A DNA stretch of 64,000 nt from an uncultured Actinomycetes bacterium (lineage in GTDB: Bacteria > Actinomycetota > Actinomycetes > Nanopelagicales > Nanopelagicaceae), in assembly GCA_903895995.1 (NCBI GenBank), contig CAITVX010000033.1, forward strand, positions 1-64,000, given 5' to 3'. Shown here piece by piece: positions 1 to 7,414 of the stretch. A program made the translations under genes and the position numbers. How positions within the stretch are numbered: position 1 is the first letter of the stretch; each line of letters opens with the position of its first letter. Under the pieces are notes generated by a model. The model was not told the origin of the DNA, searched no databases, and worked only from the letters and a program-made list of their open reading frames with translations.

Positions 1-1
1 A

Positions 2-187
2 TCTGGAAATCGATTGGGTCAAGGCGGCGGTTCATATGATCGGGCTCTTAAAAAATTAGATTGTTGGAAGATTGCACTCGTCCACCATGGCGAACTCACG
101 AGTGAAGCAATTCCGACTGAGCCACATGATCAACCCGTGAGCGCAGCAGCCACTCCAGATTTAATCGCGAGGTTCGCGCTGATTTAA
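2..187 (+). CDS. fthC: 5-formyltetrahydrofolate cyclo-ligase, C-terminal part
   Basis: Only the last 61 codons lie in the window; the reading frame is open from base 2 to a TAA at 185-187. The segment carries RLGQGGGSYDRAL, the hallmark glycine-rich loop of the 5-FCL/MTHFS family, which binds ATP and phosphate. The enzyme converts 5-formyl-THF to 5,10-methenyl-THF in the cytosol and returns stored folate to the one-carbon pool, which fits with purU, folD, purN and purH elsewhere in the window. Its 3' end overlaps the end of the convergent copD-ctaG gene by 27 bases. Confidence 0.85.
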   Translation, partial: SGNRLGQGGGSYDRALKKLDCWKIALVHHGELTSEAIPTEPHDQPVSAAATPDLIARFALI

Positions 188-2050
188 TTCGCTCAAGTAG
201 CGGTTGTATTGAGCAAGTTCATCATCTTCACCCATTGCGGAGGCGCGATCTGCTGCTCGATCGATACGTTTCGTCTCGCGCTTATCTTCACGTATCCATT
301 GGATAAATGTTGCCACCAAGGCGAGCAAAATAGGGATCTCACCCATCGCCCAGCCAATCGCCCCGCCAGTATGTTGATCCGTTAAGAGGTTGAAATTCCA
401 CGGACGATGAAGCAAGGCAAAGTAACCACCATCTACCAGCGATGATGTCGAGAGCAAGGTGATTGAGAAGAAGGCATGAATACTCATCGCGGCGAAGAGC
501 ACAATAATACGAACGATATGCGGGATCTTTCGAGGATTAACATCCACGCCAATGATCACGTAGAAGAAGAGATAACCAGCAAGTACAAAGTGGATATCCA
601 TGAAGAGATGGCCGCTATGGCTGCGCATCAATGAACCAAAGAGCGGTGTCAGGTACAACCCAAAGAGTGAGCCATCAAAGATGATCAGTGCTGTCACTGG
701 ATTTGTCATGATGATTGAATATCGTGAATGAATGATTGAGATGAGCGATCCTCGAAGGCCGCGCTCAAGATTTGTTCGACCTGCCGGAAGAGCTCGCATT
801 GCCAGAGTAATTGGTGCGCTTAATACAAAACCGATTGGTGCAATCATGCCAAGGGTCATATGGGCGATCATGTGATACGAGAATGCGAAGTGTGAATAAA
901 CGCCGATACCGCCAGATGTTGCAAAGTCTGCAAAGGCGACACCTGCGGCAAATGCAACGGTACGACCAACTGGCCACTTATCTCCGCGGCGAGCAAGTGT
1001 GACAACACCACGAATATAGAGAGCAATTGCAAGAAGCAAGAGCCCTAAGAAGGTTCCATCCGGAACATAGGCGCTTAGAATTCGCCAGAGAGTTGGCTGC
1101 TGCGGCATAGGGATTCCAGTGATACTTGCAACAGGATCTACTGCCGTATTTGCAAGGGCTGGGTTAACCGGTGGTTGGGTAGTTGATAACCAGGCGCCAA
1201 TTGCAACAGTGATAACCATGACGAGCACTTCATTGGTGAGAAGTGAGAAGCTCTTCGCTGCCGCACCCTGAGCGAGAAGATTTTTGCGATGCAGGGCACC
1301 AAAGCCGATCAGAATAAACATCAAGAGGAGTTTGAGTGCGATTAATAGGCCATAGATAGAGCTCCAGCCAGCCAGAAAATTAAGACGGGTCCAAGCATTG
1401 GCGACACCACTGATTGCTACGATCACTGCGCACCATAAGGCGAGTGAGCTAAAACGTGACATAGATGCAGCCCGCTCTGCTGGTGAGATAACGATCAAGC
1501 CAATAACTCCGCCCACCCAGATGGAGATAAAGAGCACGTGGAATAGCAAGGATCCGATCGCAGTTCCATGATTTCCTGCACTGCTCGCATGGCTCTGAAA
1601 GATTGGGGCAAGCAGCCCAATGAGTGAGAATGCCAGGGTCCAATAGATTGCCCCAACCTTCTTTGCTTGCCCGATAAAGACCATTACAACAAGTGCTGCA
1701 AAGAGTTGAATGAGATAGTCACGCCCAATTGCAGTCTGTGAGAGAAATGAACGCAGCGTAGTTGAGTCAAATGCATCAAGAAGTGATCCACCAAGCAAAT
1801 TTGCAAGCTCGGTAACAATCATGCCGACAATGGTCACTAGGGTGACAAGATTTGCAAGGTGCGCAAGTTTCTTCACTCGCATCGCTTCTGGAGTAAGTCG
1901 GCCCTTCTCTTCACGAATGAAGAAGGCGATCGCTAAGAGCAAACCAAAGGAGGTGATCGCAGAGAGAAGGTAGAGCCCTTTGGTGATGGTGAGAAGCGCT
2001 GTTACCGCAGGGTTGTTAGAGAAGGTGTGAACCTCTGTGAAGAAGTGCAC
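161..2050 (-). CDS. CopD/CtaG fusion membrane protein
   Basis: A 629-residue polytopic membrane protein. Roughly the first 300 residues form a CopD-type multi-helix domain. From about 330 onward it matches the caa3-type oxidase assembly family CtaG, with helices carrying histidines (YHMIAHMTLGMI, GHLFMDIHFVLAGYLFF, LLTDQHTGGAIGWAMGE) suited to copper delivery. Such fusions are common in Actinobacteria and are thought to move copper across the membrane for cytochrome oxidase assembly. The GTG start at 2050 follows GAGGA placed inside the end of copC, only three bases after the copC stop, so the two genes are probably translationally coupled. The C-terminal tail after residue 585 is charged and cytoplasmic. 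Confidence 0.85.
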   Translation of the reverse strand: MHFFTEVHTFSNNPAVTALLTITKGLYLLSAITSFGLLLAIAFFIREEKGRLTPEAMRVKKLAHLANLVTLVTIVGMIVTELANLLGGSLLDAFDSTTLRSFLSQTAIGRDYLIQLFAALVVMVFIGQAKKVGAIYWTLAFSLIGLLAPIFQSHASSAGNHGTAIGSLLFHVLFISIWVGGVIGLIVISPAERAASMSRFSSLALWCAVIVAISGVANAWTRLNFLAGWSSIYGLLIALKLLLMFILIGFGALHRKNLLAQGAAAKSFSLLTNEVLVMVITVAIGAWLSTTQPPVNPALANTAVDPVASITGIPMPQQPTLWRILSAYVPDGTFLGLLLLAIALYIRGVVTLARRGDKWPVGRTVAFAAGVAFADFATSGGIGVYSHFAFSYHMIAHMTLGMIAPIGFVLSAPITLAMRALPAGRTNLERGLRGSLISIIHSRYSIIMTNPVTALIIFDGSLFGLYLTPLFGSLMRSHSGHLFMDIHFVLAGYLFFYVIIGVDVNPRKIPHIVRIIVLFAAMSIHAFFSITLLSTSSLVDGGYFALLHRPWNFNLLTDQHTGGAIGWAMGEIPILLALVATFIQWIREDKRETKRIDRAADRASAMGEDDELAQYNRYLSELNQREPRD

Positions 2051-2053
2051 CTG

Positions 2054-2677
2054 CTATTCCTCATCCGCCTTCTTTTGCCTGGCCGATTGCGAGGAAGGAG
2101 TTCTCTTTCGTGAACGAGATTTACGCTTTGAGAGTTGACGTTCACGCAGCAACATACGGGCATACCACAGTAAGAAAATTCCAACGAAGATTGCAAAGAC
2201 CATCAAGATAATGACAAAGATATCTGCTGTGTGAGTTACTTTATTAACCGGTGCGATCGAGGCGCTTTGAGTCGGTGTTGGCGATGGAGATGAGAGCGAT
2301 GCTGGCGCATTAAAAAGGAATGTGTAAGAACCTGTTAGCGGAACATCAGAAGTTGAGATCAATGTATAGGTAACGGTGTAAACACCGGCAGCGATGAGAG
2401 GCTTCAATCCAATTACAGCGGTCGTATCGTTAATCGTGATTGAACCATCATCAACGCGTAATCCACTTGGGTCAGTAACAGAGAGCGCTGTTCCTTGATC
2501 GGTAAGAGCAGATGTGCCGGTCACCGAGATTGCATTAGGCGCGCTGGAAAGAACAGCCCCTGATGTTGGTGATGTTGCGGTCAAGGTATTTGCGATCGCC
2601 GATGGGCTAGCCATAAAAAGCCCCGCGCAGAGCGCTGCGGCAAAGGCAGCTGAGATGGATATCTTCTTCACATTCAC
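2054..2677 (-). CDS. CopC-domain membrane-anchored protein, ligand-poor
   Basis: This 207-residue protein has a signal peptide (cleavage near AIA|N at residues 27-30), a CopC/YcnJ-like beta-sandwich (about 31-124; SPTSGAVLSSAP and PLTGSYTFLF are family landmarks), a Ser/Pro/Thr linker, one transmembrane helix (151-172) and a very basic cytoplasmic tail. CopC proteins normally bind copper outside the membrane and pass it to CopD, encoded immediately downstream. The usual N-terminal His and the His of the D-G-H-P motif are both missing here (mature N-terminus NTLTAT; SDVPLTG), so copper binding is doubtful. The GTG at 2677 is the likely start; a second GTG two codons later is possible. Confidence 0.75.
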   Translation of the reverse strand: MNVKKISISAAFAAALCAGLFMASPSAIANTLTATSPTSGAVLSSAPNAISVTGTSALTDQGTALSVTDPSGLRVDDGSITINDTTAVIGLKPLIAAGVYTVTYTLISTSDVPLTGSYTFLFNAPASLSSPSPTPTQSASIAPVNKVTHTADIFVIILMVFAIFVGIFLLWYARMLLRERQLSKRKSRSRKRTPSSQSARQKKADEE

Positions 2678-2736
2678 ACCTTACTCGCCCGAACTCCCCC
2701 GAATGGCTTGGATTAGAAGTAATCCTCTCATCACTT

Positions 2737-2742
2737 TAGACT
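2737..2742 (+). promoter_or_regulatory. -10 box of fmdB, leaderless
   Basis: TAGACT followed by exactly six bases (CTGGGC) and then the ATG of fmdB. No Shine-Dalgarno precedes the gene. Transcription would begin at or next to the start codon. No strong -35 is evident. Confidence 0.6.
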
Positions 2743-2748
2743 CTGGGC

Positions 2749-2988
2749 ATGCCTACTTATGAATATGCCTGCATCGCCTGCGGTCACGAGTTCGAGGTAG
2801 TCCAGTCATTCTCTGATGAGGCGATCTCGATCTGTCCTCAATGCAAAGGGGAAGTTCGCAAGGTCTATAACAATGTCGGCGTCGTCTTCAAGGGCTCAGG
2901 TTTTTATAAGACTGATTCACGTGCCAATGCTCCGACTGCGACTCCAAGTACTCCGCCACAATCTGCAACTAAACCAATCAAGGATTAA
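2749..2988 (+). CDS. FmdB-family zinc ribbon protein
   Basis: A 79-residue protein starting MPTYEYAC, the invariant opening of the FmdB/CxxC_CXXC_SSSS family. Two CxxC pairs (residues 8-11 and 29-32) form the zinc ribbon. A glycine-rich KGSGFYKTD segment follows, then a disordered Thr/Pro/Ser tail. The family is widespread in Actinobacteria and often called a putative regulatory protein, but its biochemical role is not settled. It is divergent from copC, and the start appears to be leaderless. Confidence 0.85.
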   Translation: MPTYEYACIACGHEFEVVQSFSDEAISICPQCKGEVRKVYNNVGVVFKGSGFYKTDSRANAPTATPSTPPQSATKPIKD

Positions 2989-2993
2989 TCTCT

Positions 2994-3113
2994 TTAACCG
3001 TGGTGCGGTGGCTTATCTCCGCGAATTTGGGCATCACGAGCATCTTCTGAGGCAATCTCGGATGGATCTTTAATCTCATCTTCACTTGTCTTGTTGGGAA
3101 TGATCTTGCTCAC
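2994..3113 (-). CDS. possible 39-residue acidic protein
   Basis: An open frame from GTG (3111-3113) to TAA (2994-2996) encodes a small hydrophilic protein with an acidic middle (SEDEIKDPSEIASEDARDAQ) and a C-terminus RGDKPPHHG. It fills most of the space between fmdB and the MMPL gene on the opposite strand and ends five bases past the fmdB stop. The amino-acid composition looks protein-like rather than random, but there is only a weak AGG upstream of the GTG, and I recognise no family. It could be chance. Confidence 0.4.
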   Translation of the reverse strand: MSKIIPNKTSEDEIKDPSEIASEDARDAQIRGDKPPHHG

Positions 3114-3152
3114 TGAACACCTGTTCCATCGGAAAGAAATGCGCTGCCGTAT

Positions 3153-3180
3153 TTGATACCTTTACTTTACTCCTAATAAT
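3153..3180 (+). promoter_or_regulatory. candidate promoter of the MMPL gene
   Basis: TTGATA (3153-3158) and AATAAT (3175-3180) are separated by 16 bases, 22 bases before the chosen ATG. Unlike the leaderless genes, this unit has a short leader containing a GGAAGAGGA Shine-Dalgarno. Confidence 0.4.
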
Positions 3181-3202
3181 TGTGAATTTCGGAAGAGGAA
3201 TC

Positions 3203-5302
3203 ATGTTTGAGAAGCTCGGCCATTCCATGGTTCGCCGCCGTAAATCTGTTTTGGCGCTCTTTATCGTCGCACTGATCGCATGTGGCGCAATGGCAGGCCT
3301 TGCGATACCACGCCTATCAGGTGGCGGGTACTCAGTACCGAATAGCGATTCAGCGAAGGCTTACAAGTACATCGTCGATACCTTCCATGCAAAAGATCCA
3401 GCAGTGGTCCTTGAGGTGAAATCTTCAACATCAATTACAGACCCTGCGGTGGTCGCTTCGGCTGCTGCTCTTGAGAAAGCGGTGAGCACCGAACCTGGAG
3501 TAGAGAAGACACTTTCTTATTGGAGCGCCGGCGGTGCCCCTTCTCTCGCAAGTAAAGATCAGAAGGCTGCATATCTCTTCATCTATTCAACTGCGAGTGA
3601 TCCAGTCAATGCAAGACCTTTAGGTAAGTTAATCTCCACAAAGTATGAAGGAACCTTCCAAGGTCTTCATATCTACGCCAATGGCGTTGCAATTTTTAGC
3701 TCTGCTATCAATGAGAAGATTTCTAAGGACCTTGCTCTGGCAGAAGGGATCTCAATCCCCCTGATCTTTATCTTGCTTCTCTTCGTCTTCGGTGGGCTGA
3801 TCGCAAGCGTTACTCCACTCATTGTTGGGTTGAGTGCGATCATCGGCTCTCTTGCAATTATCTATCTCGTCTCCCTCGTCACAGGCGTCAGTATCTTTGC
3901 TCTGAATTTGATTACCGGCATGGGCCTTGGCCTTGGTATCGACTACGCGCTCTTGATGGTCAATCGCTTCCGTGAGGAGCTCCATCATGGTCAAGATGTT
4001 GAGAGTGCAATTGTGAACACTGTGAGAACTGCCGGTAAGACAGTCTTTTATTCAGGAATCACTGTCTTCATCACACTCGCCTCACTTACTTTCTTCCCAT
4101 TGATGTTCCTCAAATCTTTTGGTTATGCAGGTATGGCAGTGGTGGCCGTTGCGGTCGTCGCTGCGCTGGTGCCGTTCCCAGCGATCTTGGCTCTGATGGG
4201 CCACCGCATTGATAAATTTGTTGTTCGTAAAGGTGCCATCACACCGAAATCTGATGGACGTTGGGCTCAGACAGCGCGCTTTGTCATGCGCCGGCCTGTA
4301 GCAGTTGTGGTTCTTTCACTCACTGTTTTAGCAGTTATCGCATCCCCGGTACGAAATATTGTCTTCTCTCAAGCAGATGCACGAGTAATGCCAGCATCTT
4401 CTGCTATCGCAATCGCTGATGCGATGGCGACTGCTGATTTTCCTGGGCATGAAGGAAGCCCCATCGAATTTGTGATTCCAGACGGAACTTCAGTCGCATC
4501 CGAACTACCTGCCTACGAAGCGAAGATCTCTTCACTCAAAGGAATTGTCCGTCTCGGGCCAGAACAAACTGTCGGAAACGCAATCCGATTCTCGGCAGTT
4601 CACACCATGAATGCTCGAACTAATGAAGCGCAAGCTTTGATCACAACGATCCGAGCGATTCCGGCCCCCGCTGGAACACTCGTTGGTGGAGTTGCTGCTG
4701 ACTATGCAGATACGCAAAATGGAATTGCACGAACTCTTCCTTGGGCGCTTGGCTGGGTCGGAATCGGCGTATTGATCTTGCTCTTCCTCTTCACTGGTTC
4801 TGTGATCTTGCCAATCAAGGCAGTGATTCTCAACGGACTTTCACTCGCTGCAATGATGGGCGCTCTTACATGGATCTTCATTGATGGTCATATGACATGG
4901 CTCGTTGGCTCTTTCATCAACACTGGCACCCTTGATACATCGATGGTTATCTTGATCTCTATCGTCACTTTTGGATTGTCGATGGACTACGAAGTCTTCC
5001 TGCTCTCACGTATCAAGGAAGAACATGAAGCAGGCATGACAAATGTCGATGCAGTTGCTACCGGCTTGCAACGCTCGGCTCGAATTATCACCGCAGCTGC
5101 AGTGCTACTTGCGATCGCCTTCGCAGCATTTCTCACCAGTGGCGTCACAAATATTAAGAGTCTCGGCTTCGGCGTAGCCTTTGCTGTGTTGCTCGATGCA
5201 ACGATTGTTCGCGGATTACTAGTTCCTGCTCTGATGCGCCTCTTTGGAGAGCGAAATTGGTGGGCTCCAAAGTGGATGGAGCGCTTTACGATTTCGCACT
5301 AG
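3203..5302 (+). CDS. MMPL-family RND transporter
   Basis: A 699-residue inner-membrane exporter with the MmpL topology: one N-terminal helix, a large outer loop, five helices, then the same arrangement repeated. Both halves keep the proton-relay Asp-Tyr motif of the family (GIDYALLMVNRFREE and SMDYEVFLLSRIKEEH). Actinobacterial relatives move lipids, siderophores or hydrophobic compounds out of the cell using proton motive force; the substrate here cannot be read from the sequence. The ATG at 3203 is preferred to the GTG at 3182 because GGAAGAGGA ends four bases before it. It stands alone, ahead of purU. Confidence 0.88.
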   Translation: MFEKLGHSMVRRRKSVLALFIVALIACGAMAGLAIPRLSGGGYSVPNSDSAKAYKYIVDTFHAKDPAVVLEVKSSTSITDPAVVASAAALEKAVSTEPGVEKTLSYWSAGGAPSLASKDQKAAYLFIYSTASDPVNARPLGKLISTKYEGTFQGLHIYANGVAIFSSAINEKISKDLALAEGISIPLIFILLLFVFGGLIASVTPLIVGLSAIIGSLAIIYLVSLVTGVSIFALNLITGMGLGLGIDYALLMVNRFREELHHGQDVESAIVNTVRTAGKTVFYSGITVFITLASLTFFPLMFLKSFGYAGMAVVAVAVVAALVPFPAILALMGHRIDKFVVRKGAITPKSDGRWAQTARFVMRRPVAVVVLSLTVLAVIASPVRNIVFSQADARVMPASSAIAIADAMATADFPGHEGSPIEFVIPDGTSVASELPAYEAKISSLKGIVRLGPEQTVGNAIRFSAVHTMNARTNEAQALITTIRAIPAPAGTLVGGVAADYADTQNGIARTLPWALGWVGIGVLILLFLFTGSVILPIKAVILNGLSLAAMMGALTWIFIDGHMTWLVGSFINTGTLDTSMVILISIVTFGLSMDYEVFLLSRIKEEHEAGMTNVDAVATGLQRSARIITAAAVLLAIAFAAFLTSGVTNIKSLGFGVAFAVLLDATIVRGLLVPALMRLFGERNWWAPKWMERFTISH

Positions 5303-5322
5303 GAGCCTTCGCACTTTAGGCT
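5293..5322 (+). promoter_or_regulatory. promoter of purU, leaderless
   Basis: TTCGCA (5293-5298), an 18-base spacer and TAGGCT (5317-5322), then six bases (GTACGC) and the ATG at 5329. There is no Shine-Dalgarno. Confidence 0.6.
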
Positions 5323-5328
5323 GTACGC

Positions 5329-6168
5329 ATGGATCTCATCGTGACCCTGCAATGCCAGGATCAACCTGGGATCGTCCATGCGATGACAACCTCGGTGCTT
5401 GCCTGCAATGGCAACATCATCGAGAACCAGCAGTTCACGGATCCAACGACCAATAGCTTTGTGATGCGAACTCGGATCGAAACATCTGAAACGATTGAAT
5501 CCTCACGCCAAACAATTACCGCAGGGTTGATCCATCTCAAGCCAACTCTGACCTTCCGACCTACCGCTTCCCGCAAGCGAACATTGATTATGGCGACCAC
5601 TGAGAGCCACTGCTTGCGTGATCTGCTCTACCTCCAAGAACTAGATGAGATGCCTATTGATATTGCTGGAGTCGCCTCTAACCATGAGACGCTTCGCGCG
5701 CTGGTTGAATCCCATGGCCTTCCTTTTATTTACCTCTCCATCGACAAGATGGGTAAAGAGGCTGCCGAAGCAGAAATTGGGGCTCTGATTGAAACAGAGG
5801 GTATCGAACTCGTTGTCTTGGCTCGCTACATGCAAATCCTCTCAGAAGATTTCTGCAGAAAACTTGAAGGCAAGATCATCAATATCCACCATTCATTCTT
5901 GCCAGGGTTTAAAGGTGCCAAGCCTTATCACCAGGCCCATGAACGTGGAGTAAAAATTATTGGGGCGACAGCTCACTTTGTGACACCTCAGCTAGATGAG
6001 GGCCCAATTATTACTCAGGATGTCACCCATGTTACCCATTCAGCATCCCCCGAAGATCTCATCGCAATTGGCCGCGATATCGAACGAAGAGTGCTCTCAC
6101 AAGCGGTGAAATATTTTGCAGAAGATCGAATCTTTATTGTGGGATCGCGTACCGTCATCTTTCAATAA
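5329..6168 (+). CDS. purU: formyltetrahydrofolate deformylase
   Basis: PurU hydrolyses 10-formyl-THF to THF and formate and so balances the folate pool. The 279-residue protein has an N-terminal ACT domain (about 1-80, starting MDLIVTLQCQDQPGIVHAM) that senses amino acids in the E. coli enzyme. A formyltransferase-fold catalytic domain follows, with the Asn-His-Asp set visible in INIHHSFLPGF, GATAHFVTPQLDEGPII. Length is normal. It is a single-gene unit whose start lies six bases after TAGGCT. Confidence 0.93.
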   Translation: MDLIVTLQCQDQPGIVHAMTTSVLACNGNIIENQQFTDPTTNSFVMRTRIETSETIESSRQTITAGLIHLKPTLTFRPTASRKRTLIMATTESHCLRDLLYLQELDEMPIDIAGVASNHETLRALVESHGLPFIYLSIDKMGKEAAEAEIGALIETEGIELVVLARYMQILSEDFCRKLEGKIINIHHSFLPGFKGAKPYHQAHERGVKIIGATAHFVTPQLDEGPIITQDVTHVTHSASPEDLIAIGRDIERRVLSQAVKYFAEDRIFIVGSRTVIFQ

Positions 6169-6192
6169 ATTTAAATAAGCTCACAAAAAGAG

Positions 6193-6265
6193 TGTCCCAG
6201 ACGGGAGTTGAACCCGTGGCCTACCGCTTAGGAGGCGGTCGCTCTATCCACTGAGCTACTGGGAC
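6193..6265 (-). tRNA. tRNA-Arg (CCT anticodon, reads AGG)
   Basis: On the minus strand the sequence opens GTCCCAG at 6265 and closes CTGGGAC plus discriminator A at 6193, giving a perfect seven-pair acceptor stem. The D arm AGCTCAGTGGATAGAGC, the anticodon stem ACCGC/GCGGT around loop CTCCTAA, and the T arm ACGGGTTCAACTCCCGT are all canonical. CCA is not encoded. Confidence 0.95.
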
Positions 6266-6288
6266 TAGTCATCTAACAAAAGCCAACT

Positions 6289-6342
6289 TTAACGGAGATC
6301 ACTCCGTTAAATTCTCAGCCATTTCACGCCCTTTTGGGCGTG
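6289..6342. other. two consecutive perfect hairpins
   Basis: TTAACGGAG/CTCCGTTAA (6289-6297 with 6302-6310, loop ATCA) is followed 14 bases later by CACGCCC/GGGCGTG (6325-6331 with 6336-6342, loop TTTT). They lie between the tRNA-Arg 5' end and the secreted-protein gene. Neither has a T-tract on either strand, so they are not typical intrinsic terminators. Confidence 0.6.
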
Positions 6343-6433
6343 GGCTTAAAGGGTTCTACTGGGGGCCTAGCCTTACAATCGTCCCATAGGTGGAATTACA
6401 TTCACCTGCTTACTTATGCATGAGGAGTCGTAG

Positions 6434-7309
6434 ATGTCGATGAATTTCAGGAAGTTGGCACCAGCAGTAGTTGCCGCCGCGCTCGTCCTTTCGGGCTTCG
6501 TAACCGGAACCACCACCGCCCACGCTGCGACCATCAAACAAGGAGTGAAGTGCTCCCCCGTCGATGCAAAGAAGACTGTGGGCACTGTTAAGTACACATG
6601 TACAACAAATCCAGTCGGGACTCCTGCAGGTAATACCTGGACCACTTCAGATTGCATCGCCGCTAATGGCGCATATCTTTCAGCGAAGAAAGAGTACGAC
6701 GGGTTCGTCGCTTCGCAGACAAGCACTCTCGCTGCCATTAAGGCATCTATTGAGGCCTCAACCCATTCAATCGATGTACTCAATCAACAGATTGCACTCA
6801 CAAAGACGAAGGAATACATCGTCGGCTACGACCATACCGTGAAGCCAACTCTGGCGATCAAGGTCGTTGGAATCGATGCAGCTATTGCAGCTATTACTGC
6901 GCACATCAATGACATCACAACCAAGCGTGATAACGCAGGAAAGCAACGCGATGCATCAGCGGCAATTCTCGCCGCAAAGTACACTGCGACTCAGATTGCT
7001 GGCTGGGCTGCTGCTCCAGTAAGTGCATTGAGTAATGCAGATATAAACGTTCAAAATTATGCAAACTGGATCCGTGCATACAGTGGTTATGACGGGGCGC
7101 TCTCAAGTGCGCAGAAGGACATTGCGAACCTCCAGAAGGTTCCTAATAACTTCTCGACTAAGTTGACTGCTGCACAAGCACAAGTTGATTCAATGACGAA
7201 GCGCTACGACCAAGCAATTGCTAATCAACCTTCTCAATCTGCAACAATCAAGGGCGCATCAACCCAGGCTCTTTCAGTTCGTAAATCAGCATGTAAAGCT
7301 GGGCTCTGA
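6434..7309 (+). CDS. secreted coiled-coil protein, unknown function
   Basis: The 291-residue product begins with a clear signal peptide (hydrophobic stretch 9-25, AHA|A cleavage near 32). A short cysteine-bearing module (about 33-72: IKQGVKCSPVDAKK, then VKYTCTTN and W) resembles the small G-x-x-C modules found on many actinobacterial exported proteins. The rest, about 80-285, is Ala/Gln/Thr-rich with helical heptad-like stretches, plausibly a coiled coil, and closes with SACKAGL. I recognise no enzyme motif. GAGGAG six bases before the ATG sets the start, and a strong terminator follows, so it is an independent unit, likely well expressed. Confidence 0.75.
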   Translation: MSMNFRKLAPAVVAAALVLSGFVTGTTTAHAATIKQGVKCSPVDAKKTVGTVKYTCTTNPVGTPAGNTWTTSDCIAANGAYLSAKKEYDGFVASQTSTLAAIKASIEASTHSIDVLNQQIALTKTKEYIVGYDHTVKPTLAIKVVGIDAAIAAITAHINDITTKRDNAGKQRDASAAILAAKYTATQIAGWAAAPVSALSNADINVQNYANWIRAYSGYDGALSSAQKDIANLQKVPNNFSTKLTAAQAQVDSMTKRYDQAIANQPSQSATIKGASTQALSVRKSACKAGL

Positions 7310-7333
7310 TCTGACCTAAGGTAAAAGCTTCAC

Positions 7334-7363
7334 AACCCCCGCACTCAACTGCGGGGGTTTTTT
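7334..7363 (+). terminator. intrinsic terminator of the secreted-protein gene
   Basis: AACCCCCGCA/TGCGGGGGTT, a ten-pair GC-rich stem with loop CTCAAC, is followed by a run of T. It sits 25 bases after the stop codon. Confidence 0.9.
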
Positions 7364-7379
7364 ACTGGTGGAAACACTA

Positions 7380-7408
7380 GCGACAACTTTAATTTCCTCG
7401 ACTACTAT
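7380..7408 (+). promoter_or_regulatory. promoter of the GGDEF gene, leaderless
   Basis: GCGACA (7380-7385), a 17-base spacer and TACTAT (7403-7408), then CCCAAG and the ATG at 7415. The spacing is ideal and there is no Shine-Dalgarno. Confidence 0.65.
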
Positions 7409-7414
7409 CCCAAG

